A DNA stretch of 64,000 nt. Source: Marinobacter sp. ATCH36. GTDB taxonomy: Bacteria > Pseudomonadota > Gammaproteobacteria > Pseudomonadales > Oleiphilaceae. Shown piece by piece: positions 20,606 to 29,546 of the stretch. The stretch lies in the NCBI RefSeq assembly GCF_023555055.1, contig NZ_JAMJPL010000008.1, positions 1 through 64,000 on the forward strand, written 5' to 3'. The notes under the pieces are model-generated. The model did no database searches. It worked only from the letters and a program-made list of their open reading frames with translations, and had not been told where the DNA came from. A program made the translations under genes and the position numbers. How positions within the stretch are numbered: the stretch's first letter is position 1; each line of letters starts with the position of its first letter.

Positions 20606-21217
20606 TCACCCACCGGACTGCATGTTTTTAGCGCTGACAAAGTAGTAGGCCTCAATGATCTTGCGGCTCTGCTCGGAAGGCCCTTCGGCCATAACAACTA
20701 TACGCATGGATTCAGCTTTGCCCAAGATGTCAGAGCCGCCGGGCCCGGCGGTGCCTCCACCACCATCACGATTCCCTTTTCCTTCAAAGTTCAGGTTAAG
20801 GAGATACTCTCCATCACCCCCTTGACCAGCTCGAGTAAGCTCTACAGGGCCACGATATTCAATAAAATAACGGGGCGTTATACCGTCGATCTCACTCGCT
20901 TCCAGAGATTTTGTACCGGAGCCCCAAGTTGAATCATCAAAAACGGCGGGCGCAAAGCCAGTATGAAACCATCCATCATCATTACCGCTACCAGTGTCAC
21001 TGCCAAAATTGTCGAGGCTATCCAGTCCCTCCAGCTGCTCCTCCACCTCCCGCAACGCTGCTTCAGCGGCTTCGAGAGCCATCAAGCCCTCACGGGTAGA
21101 GGTGGACATCCGCTCCTGCATGATTGAATTCTGCATGGAGGACGTTGCCAACAGAGACAACACAAGGAGGATCACCAGGGACATCAACAGGGCGGCGCCC
21201 TTTTGTCTGTAAAGCAT
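20606..21217 (-). CDS. pilX: Minor pilin PilX
   Basis: Minor pilin-like protein of 203 residues. The N-terminus MLYRQKGAALLMSLVILLVL is the PilX_N pattern: short basic leader ending in glycine, no Glu+5 (alanine-leucine instead), and a long hydrophobic helix, followed by an amphipathic helix rich in Glu (EAAEAALREVEEQLEGL). The lack of Glu+5 is normal for PilX/GspK-type tip pilins, which start the filament. A strong ribosome site GGGGGAG lies just upstream. It lies between pilW and pilY1. Confidence 0.9.
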   Translation of the reverse strand: MLYRQKGAALLMSLVILLVLSLLATSSMQNSIMQERMSTSTREGLMALEAAEAALREVEEQLEGLDSLDNFGSDTGSGNDDGWFHTGFAPAVFDDSTWGSGTKSLEASEIDGITPRYFIEYRGPVELTRAGQGGDGEYLLNLNFEGKGNRDGGGGTAGPGGSDILGKAESMRIVVMAEGPSEQSRKIIEAYYFVSAKNMQSGG

Positions 21218-21228
21218 TTCGCTCCCCC

Positions 21229-22335
21229 TTAACTAGAGCTGTTACGCACGTTGGTGGTAAAGGAGTACACCCGATACATTCTGTTGTCCGGTGCTGTGAA
21301 ATTGTCGCCACCTGAGCAATCAGTCCAAGCGGGAAAACAGACTGTTGCCTTGTCATCAAACAATTTGTCGGGGCCACCGCGAACCAGCAAGCTCACTCGA
21401 ACTGCACGAACCTGGTTCCACTCAGAGTTCGCGACACTCTCAGCATCTTCCCACTTACTAACAGCCTGGTCCGGCTCTGAAGAGAATCCGTAACGCACCT
21501 GCATATCGATAACGCCTTCGACCATTTCGAGGGTTCTCTGTGAGTCACGGACATATTCGACCATCTTCAAGGCAGATTCGCCGGCTCTGACTGTACTTTC
21601 GCCAATGAAATAGGTGCGCTTGTAAGGCTTCAGGATCTGCGCCCCAATACCATAATCGTTAGACAGGCAATTGTTGCCGGCACCAGCATTCCCAGTGCTT
21701 GAACATACATTGCTATCGAAATTATTACCCGGGCTTCCTGAACCGGAGTTGGTCACCAGTGTTACTTCCAGATCATCTCCATCCCCTTGGATATTGGATA
21801 TCTGAACAACATCTGTGCCCTGACAATCCGTAATCGCAATAATATCGTCGTCTTGCAGCTCGCTTGCTGGCCCCTTACCACTGCGGCTCGACACTTTGGT
21901 TGAAGCTGCGGTTGGGGGTTGTGACGCAGTAATCTCAATTCCAGAGCTCTCCATACCACTAAAGTGGAGAAAGTCAGTGTTGTTTACAGTACCTGCCGGA
22001 CGCCAGGCTTCATCGGAGGAAACAGCGTCGCCACTGGTGTAGTTGTAAAGATCCCAATCGTCATCGCCAGGGGAGATATCCAGATTATTTACCGCATTCT
22101 GACTGTTACAGCCATAATAGCCCGCCCCCCTGGTCTCCCTGCTCAGCATTTCAGAAGCGATCCTGCCGTACTCCTGGGACCGGGCAACGGCTTCCGACAT
22201 ACGGAATGCCTGACTGTTGGAAGTAAAAATCTGGACCAGCCCTACCGTCAGCAAAGAACCGAGCAGCAAGGCTATCATCAGCTCAATAATCGAAAGACCG
22301 CTTTGGCGAGATTGCAGGGGTTGCATACGGCTCAT
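21229..22335 (-). CDS. pilW: Minor pilin PilW
   Basis: Minor pilin of 368 residues, the largest of the set. The leader MSRMQPLQSRQSG is followed by LSIIELMIALLLGSLLTVGL with Glu+5. The globular part contains four or more cysteines (GYYGCNS, ITDCQGT, NVCSS, NNCLS) and the PilW-type segment EMVEGVIDMQVRYGF. It overlaps the pilV stop by 4 nt (ATGA), so translation is coupled. It is part of the PilVWX-FimU-PilE priming subcomplex. Confidence 0.92.
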   Translation of the reverse strand: MSRMQPLQSRQSGLSIIELMIALLLGSLLTVGLVQIFTSNSQAFRMSEAVARSQEYGRIASEMLSRETRGAGYYGCNSQNAVNNLDISPGDDDWDLYNYTSGDAVSSDEAWRPAGTVNNTDFLHFSGMESSGIEITASQPPTAASTKVSSRSGKGPASELQDDDIIAITDCQGTDVVQISNIQGDGDDLEVTLVTNSGSGSPGNNFDSNVCSSTGNAGAGNNCLSNDYGIGAQILKPYKRTYFIGESTVRAGESALKMVEYVRDSQRTLEMVEGVIDMQVRYGFSSEPDQAVSKWEDAESVANSEWNQVRAVRVSLLVRGGPDKLFDDKATVCFPAWTDCSGGDNFTAPDNRMYRVYSFTTNVRNSSS

Positions 22336-22751
22336 CTTGCGTACCTCACGGTTACTTCAAATTTATTGTTATTCAAAAGATCTCCATCGGCGCTATCGTC
22401 TCCTTGTGAGGTGTCGTCCCATTGGGTCTTTCGGGCTGTCCAAGACAGTGAAATCTGCGCTTCCTTATCAGCGACGGTCGATGTTATTTCCGCAGTAGCC
22501 TCTTCCCCAAGATCACCCTTAACCGCTTTTTGCCATTCCGTTTTCACCCCGGTGGTGGGCATACCGCGATTGGCACGAATCTCGTCCGCCATGGTCTGGA
22601 CGTGCAGAGTCGCAACAGAGCGTCTGTCCGCCCCTTGGGTCTGTTGCATGGAGACTGTCTGCATACCGGCTACGCCAAGCAGGCCCACTGCCAACACCAG
22701 AAGAGCCACTAGCACCTCAATCATCGTTATTCCGCGTTGTGTTTTTCTCAT
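22332..22751 (-). CDS. pilV: Minor pilin PilV
   Basis: Minor pilin of about 139 residues. The leader MRKTQRG is followed by ITMIEVLVALLVLAVGLLGV with Glu+5, then the PilV pattern GMQTVSMQQTQGADRRSVAT. ATG at 22751 is taken as the start, with GGTG 6 nt upstream; an in-frame GTG at 22760 is possible. It sits between fimU and pilW in the minor pilin operon. Confidence 0.9.
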   Translation of the reverse strand: MRKTQRGITMIEVLVALLVLAVGLLGVAGMQTVSMQQTQGADRRSVATLHVQTMADEIRANRGMPTTGVKTEWQKAVKGDLGEEATAEITSTVADKEAQISLSWTARKTQWDDTSQGDDSADGDLLNNNKFEVTVRYAR

Positions 22752-22798
22752 GCTGTTCACCGTACTGAGTGCTATTCGAAGCGATTTGATGCCATCGG

Positions 22799-23296
22799 TT
22801 AAGGACAGGTCGCTTCAGTGCTGGAGCGATTGGTTTGCCCACCGGCATTGACTACGATATCGGCACCGGATTTGCCGTTACCCGGACAGATCCTGAGTAT
22901 TGATTGGTCATGGTCATCACGATCCTTCATACCATTGCCTCTGAACACCGGCATATCGCCTGACTGCAGGCTGAGAGTCACCGAACCCGGCATGGCATCG
23001 AGCGTACGCAAGGGATTAGGATCAGTATTGGCAGGAGAAGAAAGCAGGATGACATTCAGACCTTCTTGCAATGACCCGCCAGCAGCCTGCACCCCCACCG
23101 GCTCCCCTCTGCGCACGGCCTCTGTGCGAGCGTAGTTGAGAATGCCAAGCACGTTATTGGTCGTAGATTTCAGGCGATTGGATTCAATCAGCCCCTGGAA
23201 ACCGGGCACCGCTATGGCTGCAATGATGGCTATCAGCGCCACTACAATCATCAATTCAATTATCGTAAAGCCTGAATTCCTACGCCAAATCCTCAT
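22799..23296 (-). CDS. fimU: Minor pilin FimU (GspH/FimT family)
   Basis: First gene of the minor pilin operon, 165 residues. The leader MRIWRRNSG is followed by FTIIELMIVVALIAIIAAIA with Glu+5, and the GspH domain shows the usual NNVLGILNYARTEAVRRG helix and cysteines near the end (RICPGNG, TCP). An AGAG run precedes the ATG. In Pseudomonas this operon is activated by AlgR; the 220-bp upstream gap shows no convincing promoter to me. Confidence 0.9.
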   Translation of the reverse strand: MRIWRRNSGFTIIELMIVVALIAIIAAIAVPGFQGLIESNRLKSTTNNVLGILNYARTEAVRRGEPVGVQAAGGSLQEGLNVILLSSPANTDPNPLRTLDAMPGSVTLSLQSGDMPVFRGNGMKDRDDHDQSILRICPGNGKSGADIVVNAGGQTNRSSTEATCP

Positions 23297-23517
23297 AGAT
23301 CTCTTCCAGTCTGACTTATCAAAAGATTAACTACACGTCATTCACCATGCCACAGTGATGCGATAAGCGGCTGTTATTAAGTGATGAGTGGTGCGGATTG
23401 GGAAAAAGTCGTGATCTACTTCCCAGATTCTGAGAGGAGGGTCTAGAATATCGTTAAGGGATTCTGACTTAGTATCACCAAGCCCCAACTAACGAAGCGC
23501 AGTATCTCACTTCATAC

Positions 23518-24471
23518 TCATTCAATGTTGGCAGCATCAATCCGCAATTCCCTGGGCATAGAGAAAACAATATTCTCCTCACGCCCGGAAACTTCTTCCG
23601 GAAGATCACCACCAAGGTCTCTCAACCTGGCGATAACATCATTCACGAGAACTTCTGGAGCAGACGCTCCGGCGGTGACGCCAACAGAGGTTTTACCCTC
23701 CAGCCATTGCGGTTCGATCTGTGAAGCTTCATCGATAAGATAGGCGGGTGTACCCATGCGCTCTGCCAGTTCACGCAGGCGGTTGGAATTGGAGCTGTTC
23801 GGCGAGCCCACAACCAGCATCAGGTCGCAGTCGCCGGCCAGCTGCTTGACCGCATCCTGACGGTTTTGGGTGGCGTAGCAGATATCATCCTTGCGTGGGC
23901 CTTGGATTTCCGGGAATTTCTCTCGCAGAGCATCAATCACACGGGCGGTATCGTCCATGGAGAGCGTGGTCTGGGTAACGTAAGACAGCCTGGACGGATC
24001 TTTCACTGCCAGCGCGGCGACGTCTTCCTCATCTTCCACGAGATAAATCTCGCCACCATTGCTGTGATCATACTGCCCCATGGTACCTTCCACTTCGGGA
24101 TGGCCATGGTGCCCGATCAGGATGCACTCGCGCCCATCACGGCTGTACTTCATCACCTCCAGGTGCACCTTGGTCACCAGTGGACACGTGGCGTCAAACA
24201 CCTTCAGGCCCCGACGCGCGGCTTCGTTCTGAACCGCCTGGGATACGCCATGGGCACTGAAGATCACCAGCGTGTCGTCCGGCACCTCTTCCAGCTCATC
24301 CACGAAGACAGCACCACGCTCACGTAGGTTATCCACCACAAACTTGTTATGAACGACTTCATGGCGAACGTAAATCGGAGCGCCGAACACATCGAGAGCA
24401 CGGTTCACGATCTCAATGGCACGGTCGACACCGGCACAAAAGCCACGAGGATTAGCGAGTCGAATTTGCAT
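23518..24471 (-). CDS. ispH: 4-hydroxy-3-methylbut-2-enyl diphosphate reductase
   Basis: Last enzyme of the MEP isoprenoid pathway, a [4Fe-4S] protein that reduces HMBPP to IPP and DMAPP. The three iron-sulfur cysteines are in [10 protein letters not shown] (about residue 12), [10 protein letters not shown] (about 96) and [11 protein letters not shown] (about 193), and the catalytic glutamate segment [10 protein letters not shown] is present. The start at 24471 has AGGG 8 nt upstream; an earlier ATG at 24492 adds seven unlikely residues. It follows fkpB on the minus strand, separated by a long hairpin repeat element (24506-24611) ending 35 nt upstream of the start codon. Confidence 0.97.
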   Translation of the reverse strand: MQIRLANPRGFCAGVDRAIEIVNRALDVFGAPIYVRHEVVHNKFVVDNLRERGAVFVDELEEVPDDTLVIFSAHGVSQAVQNEAARRGLKVFDATCPLVTKVHLEVMKYSRDGRECILIGHHGHPEVEGTMGQYDHSNGGEIYLVEDEEDVAALAVKDPSRLSYVTQTTLSMDDTARVIDALREKFPEIQGPRKDDICYATQNRQDAVKQLAGDCDLMLVVGSPNSSNSNRLRELAERMGTPAYLIDEASQIEPQWLEGKTSVGVTAGASAPEVLVNDVIARLRDLGGDLPEEVSGREENIVFSMPRELRIDAANIE

Positions 24472-24505
24472 ACATTTGCCCTGAGATATCAAAGAAGTTT
24501 GCGGA

Positions 24506-24611
24506 AGCCTTCGGGAAAAGCCGTCCCGGGATCGTCAAAAACAAGGATGTTTTTGTCGAGCGTACATGGACGTATTCACAGCGTATCCCGGGACGGCTTT
24601 TCCCGAAGGCT
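24506..24611 (+). repeat. Long-arm hairpin element A (two-loop core)
   Basis: Perfect 27-bp inverted repeat (24506-24532 and 24585-24611; outer bases AGCCTTCGGG, inner GGGAT) enclosing a 52-nt core. On the plus strand the core has CAAAAACA-AGGA-TGTTTTTG (24536-24555) and TACA-TGGA-CGTA (24563-24574). Its core differs from element B at two of 52 positions, in opposite orientation, while the outer arms are unrelated beyond the inner GGAT. Lies between fkpB and ispH, both minus strand. Strand given is the one with GGA in the loops. Confidence 0.93.
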
Positions 24612-24644
24612 GGCAAGCACCGAAGTTACCAGATCAAGATACGC

Positions 24645-25097
24645 TTAGTGGGCCTGACCAACAGGCTCCACATCAATAATTTCCACTTCAAACGTCAGTG
24701 TACGCCCCGCCAGAGGGTGATTAAAGTCCACCTCAACCTGGTCCCCCTCCACGCGGCTGACCATCCCCGGCAACTCACTTTGCCGCGCATCCGCAAAGGA
24801 AATCATCACACCTTTCTCCAACACCATATCCGCACTGAATTCGCTGCGCTTGAAGGTCTGTACGTTATTGGGGTTATGCTGCCCGAAGGCCCTTTCCGGA
24901 GGCACTTCGTAGCTGTTGCGATCTCCGGCCTTCATGCCCATCAGGTACGCCTCGAAATTCTCCGGAAGGTTGTCGTCACCGATTTCCAGGGTTGCCGGCT
25001 CCTTCTCAAAGGTGGAATCAATGACTTCACCATCACTGAACTTCAGGGCGAAATGAAGGGTAACGCGCGTCCCCTGGTCTACAGGAAGTTCTTTCAT
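24645..25097 (-). CDS. fkpB: FKBP-type peptidyl-prolyl isomerase (SlpA/FkpB)
   Basis: Cytoplasmic prolyl isomerase of the SlyD-like FKBP group, 150 residues. The FKBP core with the IF (insert-in-flap) domain is visible: GTRVTLHFALKFSDGEVIDS, then LPENFEAYLMGMKAGDRNSY, PPERAFGQHNPNNVQ, and the returning strand VDFNHPLAGRTLTFEVEI. It has no His-rich tail, which separates it from SlyD. It lies between lspA and ispH, its standard place. Confidence 0.95.
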   Translation of the reverse strand: MKELPVDQGTRVTLHFALKFSDGEVIDSTFEKEPATLEIGDDNLPENFEAYLMGMKAGDRNSYEVPPERAFGQHNPNNVQTFKRSEFSADMVLEKGVMISFADARQSELPGMVSRVEGDQVEVDFNHPLAGRTLTFEVEIIDVEPVGQAH

Positions 25098-25122
25098 GAG
25101 TCGCTATTGCTCCTGTCTTCCG

Positions 25123-25629
25123 TCAATCCGGGTCGCCATCGGGCTCCCGCGGCTTGCGGAAAATGTCGAGAATCATCATGCCGGCGCCGATGGTGATGGC
25201 GGTGTCGGCAATATTAAAGGCGGGGAAATGGTAGTTATTCCAGTAGAAATGCAGAAAATCGACAACATAGCCATGAACAACACGGTCATAAACATTGCCC
25301 AAAGCCCCACCAAGAATCAATACGATGGCAATGGCCGACCAGGTTTCATGGCGGCGCAGGGATTTGAGCCAGAACACCAATACCACACTGACCACCAGCG
25401 CCAGAGTCACAAAGAACCAGCGCTGCCAGCCAGCGGCACCCGCCAGGAAACTGAACGCAGCACCGGTGTTGTGCAGCAACGTCAGGTTGAACATGGGCAT
25501 AACCGGCACCGGGTTGCCATAAGTCAGCATGGCCGTCGCCATCGCCTTGGTACCCAGATCCAGCACAATCACCAAAACCGCCAGCCAGAGCCAGCGAAGC
25601 TTGGAGCCAGTCGCTTCGCTTTCGTTCAT
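25123..25629 (-). CDS. lspA: Lipoprotein signal peptidase (signal peptidase II)
   Basis: Inner-membrane aspartic protease that cleaves signal peptides from prolipoproteins such as BamD. Four transmembrane segments are visible in 168 residues, and the two catalytic aspartates lie in GNVYDRVVHGYVVDF and FNIADTAI. The start at 25629 (MNESEA) has GGA upstream and gives the normal length; a start at 25692 would overlap ileS and add 21 residues. It follows ileS, as in most gammaproteobacteria. Confidence 0.96.
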   Translation of the reverse strand: MNESEATGSKLRWLWLAVLVIVLDLGTKAMATAMLTYGNPVPVMPMFNLTLLHNTGAAFSFLAGAAGWQRWFFVTLALVVSVVLVFWLKSLRRHETWSAIAIVLILGGALGNVYDRVVHGYVVDFLHFYWNNYHFPAFNIADTAITIGAGMMILDIFRKPREPDGDPD

Positions 25630-25654
25630 TACGCTTTCCACAGTCTGGCTTCCA

Positions 25655-28474
25655 TCAAGCGAAGGAGCGGGACTCGCCCTGGCCTTCCACATTAGTCACG
25701 CAGCGGCCACAGAGATCGCTGTATTTTTCACTCTGGCCAACATCCGCCCGGTGGTGCCAGCAACGCTCACACTTGGCATGGCTGGCAGGGGTCACTTTTA
25801 CAAACAGCCCTTCATGGGAGGTCTGTTCCGCATCACCGGCCTCGGAGACCGGCTTAACGGTGGCTTCAGAGGTGATCAGTACAAAGCGCAACTCATCACC
25901 CAGGTAGTTCAGGTCTTTCGCCAGCTCGCCTTCGCAGAAAAGCGTCACTTCCGCGCTCAGGGAGCCCTTGATCTCGCCACGGCCACGGGCTTCTTCCAGG
26001 CACTTGTTGACCGCATCCTTGACGCTGTAGATCCGGCTCCAGTAATCGCGACCAAGCTCGGCGTTTTCGGGCAATGCTGTCAGGCCGTCGTACCAGGTCT
26101 CGTAGAATACGGTATCACTCCGCTTGCCCGGCAGGTGCTGCCAGATTTCATCGGCAGTAAAGCTCAGGATCGGCGCAATCCAGCGCACCAGTGCTTCCGC
26201 CACATGGTACAGGGCAGTCTGGCAGGAGCGGCGCTCGCGGCTGTCGGCCTGGATGGTGTACTGGCGGTCTTTGATGATATCCAGATAGAAGCCCCCCAGC
26301 GTGGCCTCACAGAAGTTGTATACCTTCTGGTAGATCCGCAGGAAGTCATAGTTCTGGTAATCCTCATGCAGTTCTTCCTGCAGTTGCAGGGCCTTGTCCA
26401 CCATCCAGCGATCCAGGGCAATCATGTCATCCGGTGCAACAGCGTGCTGTTCCGGCTCGAAACCGGTCAGGTTGCTGAGCAGGAAGCGGGCGGTGTTGCG
26501 GATGCGGCGATAACCGTCAGCGGTCTGCTTGAGGATGTCCTTGGATACTGTCATCTCGCCGCTGTAATCGGTGGCGGACACCCACAGGCGCAGGATATCC
26601 GCCCCCAGCTCGTTCATGACTTCCTGGGGCGCAATCACGTTGCCCAGGGACTTGGACATCTTGCGGCCCTTGCCATCCACGGTGAAACCATGGGTGAGCA
26701 CCTGCTTGTAAGGCGCCACGCCATTCATCGCAATGGAGGTTTTCAGGGACGACTGGAACCAGCCCCGGTGCTGGTCAGAGCCTTCCAGGTACATATCCGC
26801 CGGGAACTGGCCCAGCTCTGTGCGGGGGCGCAGTACAGACTCATGGGTTACCCCGGAATCAAACCACACGTCCAGCGTGTCCGTGACCTTGTCATACTGG
26901 TCAGCATCGCTGCCCAGAAACTCTGCGGTGTCAATGTCGTACCAGGCGTCAATCCCGCCCGTCTCGATTTCCTTCGCCACTGCCTCGATCAGGTTCTGTG
27001 TATCCGGGTGCAGCTCCTGGGTTTCCTTGTGGATAAACAGGGTGATCGGCACGCCCCAGGTGCGCTGACGGGAGATACACCAGTCCGGGGACTGTTTGAA
27101 CATCGCCTCAATGCGGTTCTGGCCCCAGGCGGGCACCCACCGTACGCCCTTGATGGCTTCCAGGGCGTCGTTACGGAGGTTTTCCTTGTCCATGCTGATG
27201 AACCACTGCGGGGTCGCACGATAGATCAGTGGCGTCTTGGTGCGCCAGCAATGGGGGTAGCTGTGAGAGAATTTCTCCGCCCGGACCAGCTTGCCCTCAC
27301 GTTCCAGCGCAGAGCAAACAGGGTCATCGGCCTTATAAACGTGAACGCCGGCGAACTCCCCGGCCGCCTGGGTATAGGTGCCATCCGCCTTCACCAGGCT
27401 GATGGTGCCGATACCGTTGGCCTTGCCCACTTCAAAGTCTTCCATGCCGTGATCAGGGGCGGTATGCACAACACCGGTGCCTGCATCGGTAGACACATGG
27501 TCGCCGAGGATCAGCGGAACCTGCTTGTCGAACACCGGGTGCTGCAGAATCAGTTTGTCCAGCGTGGCGCCCGGAACATTGGCCAGCACTTCATAGTTCT
27601 CGACGCCCCAGCGTGACATGATGCCTTCAACCATTTCCGCCGCCACAATCAGGCGCTCCTGGCCATTGCCGGTATCCACCTGCACCAGTGCATAGTCAAG
27701 CTCTGGGTGAACGCAAACAGCCTGGTTGGCCGGAATGGTCCAGGGCGTGGTGGTCCAGATCACAACCGAAACATCACCCTCACCTTTGTCGGTGCCGAAC
27801 ATATCCAGAACACGAGCCTGATCGACAACGGTAAAGCGCACATCAATCTGCACCGAAGTCTTGTCCTGGTACTCTACCTCGGCTTCCGCCAGCGCAGACT
27901 GACCGACCACACTCCAGTAAACCGGCTTGAAGCCGCGAACCAGGTGGCCTTTGGCAACAATCTTACCCAGGGCACGCACGATGCCGGCTTCCACTTTCGG
28001 GTCCATGGTCAGGTAGGGTTTTTCCCACTCACCCATCACACCCAGGCGAATAAAGTCCTCTTTCTGGCCGGCGATCTGCTTGGTGGCATAGTCGCGACAG
28101 GCCTGGCGGAAGGTTTTGTAGTCCACCTTCACGCCGGCTTTGCCGATTTCCTGCTCGACCTTGTGCTCGATGGGCAGACCGTGGCAATCCCAACCGGGAA
28201 CGTAAGGCGCGTCATAACCCATAAAACTGCGGGACTTGACGATCATGTCCTTGAGAATCTTGTTGACCGCATGACCGATATGAATACTGCCGTTGGCGTA
28301 AGGAGGACCATCGTGAAGGATAAATTTCTCCCGGCCCTCGCGCTGCTTGCGGAGGTTCCCGTAGACATCCAGATCCTGCCAGCGCTTGAGCATGTCCGGC
28401 TCACGCTTGGCGAGGTTACCGCGCATGGGGAAGGCAGTATCGGGCAGATTCAGAGTGTGCTTGTAATCGCTCAT
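25655..28474 (-). CDS. ileS: Isoleucyl-tRNA synthetase
   Basis: Class I aminoacyl-tRNA synthetase charging tRNA-Ile, 939 residues. Signature motifs: HIGH as [15 protein letters not shown] (about residue 58-72), the editing CP1 domain (about 200-400), KMSKS as [10 protein letters not shown] (about 603) and a C-terminal zinc ribbon [12 protein letters not shown]...CGRC. This is the eubacterial type sensitive to mupirocin in general. It lies between ribF and lspA. Confidence 0.98.
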   Translation of the reverse strand: MSDYKHTLNLPDTAFPMRGNLAKREPDMLKRWQDLDVYGNLRKQREGREKFILHDGPPYANGSIHIGHAVNKILKDMIVKSRSFMGYDAPYVPGWDCHGLPIEHKVEQEIGKAGVKVDYKTFRQACRDYATKQIAGQKEDFIRLGVMGEWEKPYLTMDPKVEAGIVRALGKIVAKGHLVRGFKPVYWSVVGQSALAEAEVEYQDKTSVQIDVRFTVVDQARVLDMFGTDKGEGDVSVVIWTTTPWTIPANQAVCVHPELDYALVQVDTGNGQERLIVAAEMVEGIMSRWGVENYEVLANVPGATLDKLILQHPVFDKQVPLILGDHVSTDAGTGVVHTAPDHGMEDFEVGKANGIGTISLVKADGTYTQAAGEFAGVHVYKADDPVCSALEREGKLVRAEKFSHSYPHCWRTKTPLIYRATPQWFISMDKENLRNDALEAIKGVRWVPAWGQNRIEAMFKQSPDWCISRQRTWGVPITLFIHKETQELHPDTQNLIEAVAKEIETGGIDAWYDIDTAEFLGSDADQYDKVTDTLDVWFDSGVTHESVLRPRTELGQFPADMYLEGSDQHRGWFQSSLKTSIAMNGVAPYKQVLTHGFTVDGKGRKMSKSLGNVIAPQEVMNELGADILRLWVSATDYSGEMTVSKDILKQTADGYRRIRNTARFLLSNLTGFEPEQHAVAPDDMIALDRWMVDKALQLQEELHEDYQNYDFLRIYQKVYNFCEATLGGFYLDIIKDRQYTIQADSRERRSCQTALYHVAEALVRWIAPILSFTADEIWQHLPGKRSDTVFYETWYDGLTALPENAELGRDYWSRIYSVKDAVNKCLEEARGRGEIKGSLSAEVTLFCEGELAKDLNYLGDELRFVLITSEATVKPVSEAGDAEQTSHEGLFVKVTPASHAKCERCWHHRADVGQSEKYSDLCGRCVTNVEGQGESRSFA

Positions 28475-28509
28475 GGTTATGGTGCGTAGCTCAGGTTGTT
28501 AAATGTCGG

Positions 28510-29481
28510 TCAGTTTCGGTTGGCTGCGGAGCCATAATCTGCAATCCAGGCCCGGGCATCGTCGAAATCACGGGCTATCTGCTGCTTCAGGTCATCCACC
28601 GAATCGAATTTCACTTCGTCCCGGAGGGCATGGCGGAAGACCACATCAAGTCGTTGGCCGTAAAGTGTGCCAGCAAAGTCGAACAGGTGCACTTCCAGTG
28701 ACGGCTGCTTGCCATCCACCGTGGGGCGCAACCCGATATTGGCAACGCCGTCCAGCTTCCGGCCATCCTGGAGCGTGGCACTGACCACGTAAACCCCTAT
28801 CAGCGCCGGCATATGCGGTAACAGGACGTTCGCCGTGGGCGCACCGATTTGCCGCCCAAGCTGACGGCCGTATACCACCCGCCCACGGATTCGGTAAGGA
28901 TGGCCCAGCAAGGCTTCGGCTTCCTCGATCCGGTTTTCGGCCAGCACATTGCGAATCCTTGTACTGCTGACCCTCTCACCGCCAACGGTGACCGTGCGGG
29001 TGTTTTCGACCGTGAAACCGCGCTGCTCGCCTACCTCACGCAGCAGCGAGAAATCACCGGCGCGATCACAGCCGAAACGGAAATCGTCTCCCACCACCAG
29101 GTGGCGAACGCCAAGCCCATCGATCAACACGTCTTCAATAAAACCCATGCCGGAGTAGCTGCGGAACCGCTCGTTGAAACGCAGGCAAAGGACAATATCA
29201 ATGCCGGATGCCAGCAGCGATTCGAACTTCTGCCGGAAAGCCGTTAGCCGAGGTGGCGCCTCCCTGCCCTGGAAAAACTCGCGGGGCTGGGGCTCGAATA
29301 CCATCACCACGGAGGGCACACCCAACGCCAGTGCTTTCTCGTGCACCTGGTCGATGATGGTCTGGTGCCCCAGGTGGACACCATCGAAATTCCCGATGGT
29401 CGCAACACACCCTTTGGCCAGCGGACCGTCGGCCTGCTGGGCAAAGTGTTTCAGGTTGGTCAGGCCCCGGATCAGACGCAT
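28510..29481 (-). CDS. ribF: Bifunctional riboflavin kinase / FAD synthetase
   Basis: Converts riboflavin to FMN and then FAD. The N-terminal adenylyltransferase has the nucleotidyl-transferase motif TIGNFDGVHLGHQTII (about residues 28-43) and the ISSTxIR-like VSSTRIRNVL. The C-terminal kinase domain has GRVVYGRQLGRQIGAPTANV. The length of 323 residues is normal. It lies between murJ and ileS and supplies the flavin cofactors used by IlvB and GltB encoded nearby. Confidence 0.97.
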   Translation of the reverse strand: MRLIRGLTNLKHFAQQADGPLAKGCVATIGNFDGVHLGHQTIIDQVHEKALALGVPSVVMVFEPQPREFFQGREAPPRLTAFRQKFESLLASGIDIVLCLRFNERFRSYSGMGFIEDVLIDGLGVRHLVVGDDFRFGCDRAGDFSLLREVGEQRGFTVENTRTVTVGGERVSSTRIRNVLAENRIEEAEALLGHPYRIRGRVVYGRQLGRQIGAPTANVLLPHMPALIGVYVVSATLQDGRKLDGVANIGLRPTVDGKQPSLEVHLFDFAGTLYGQRLDVVFRHALRDEVKFDSVDDLKQQIARDFDDARAWIADYGSAANRN

Positions 29482-29546
29482 GTAAAGCGAACCCTTATTT
29501 GCCAGCGGAGTATGGTTTCACTGGTGAGAAAACGCGCGATTATAAC

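Noticed and set aside
24506..24611. Hairpin element considered as an integron attC site
   Set aside because: The arms are far longer and perfectly paired, R and L core sites are not recognizable, no integron integrase is present, and the elements flank housekeeping genes in any orientation.
24506..24611. Hairpin elements considered as simple rho-independent terminators
   Set aside because: No T tracts follow the arms, the loop is a conserved 52-55 nt structured core, and element D lies just after a separate classical terminator of rpsT.
24349..24648. Short open frames running through the hairpin elements, here and at 47669-47998 and 51144-51427
   Set aside because: They read through palindromic repeat DNA and into gene edges; no ribosome site, and different elements give unrelated peptides. 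The structure, not a protein, is conserved.
25529..27616. A 695-codon open frame on plus antisense to ileS
   Set aside because: It mirrors the reading frame of a certain ileS with all its motifs, has no recognizable domain, and long antisense frames are expected in GC-rich genes.
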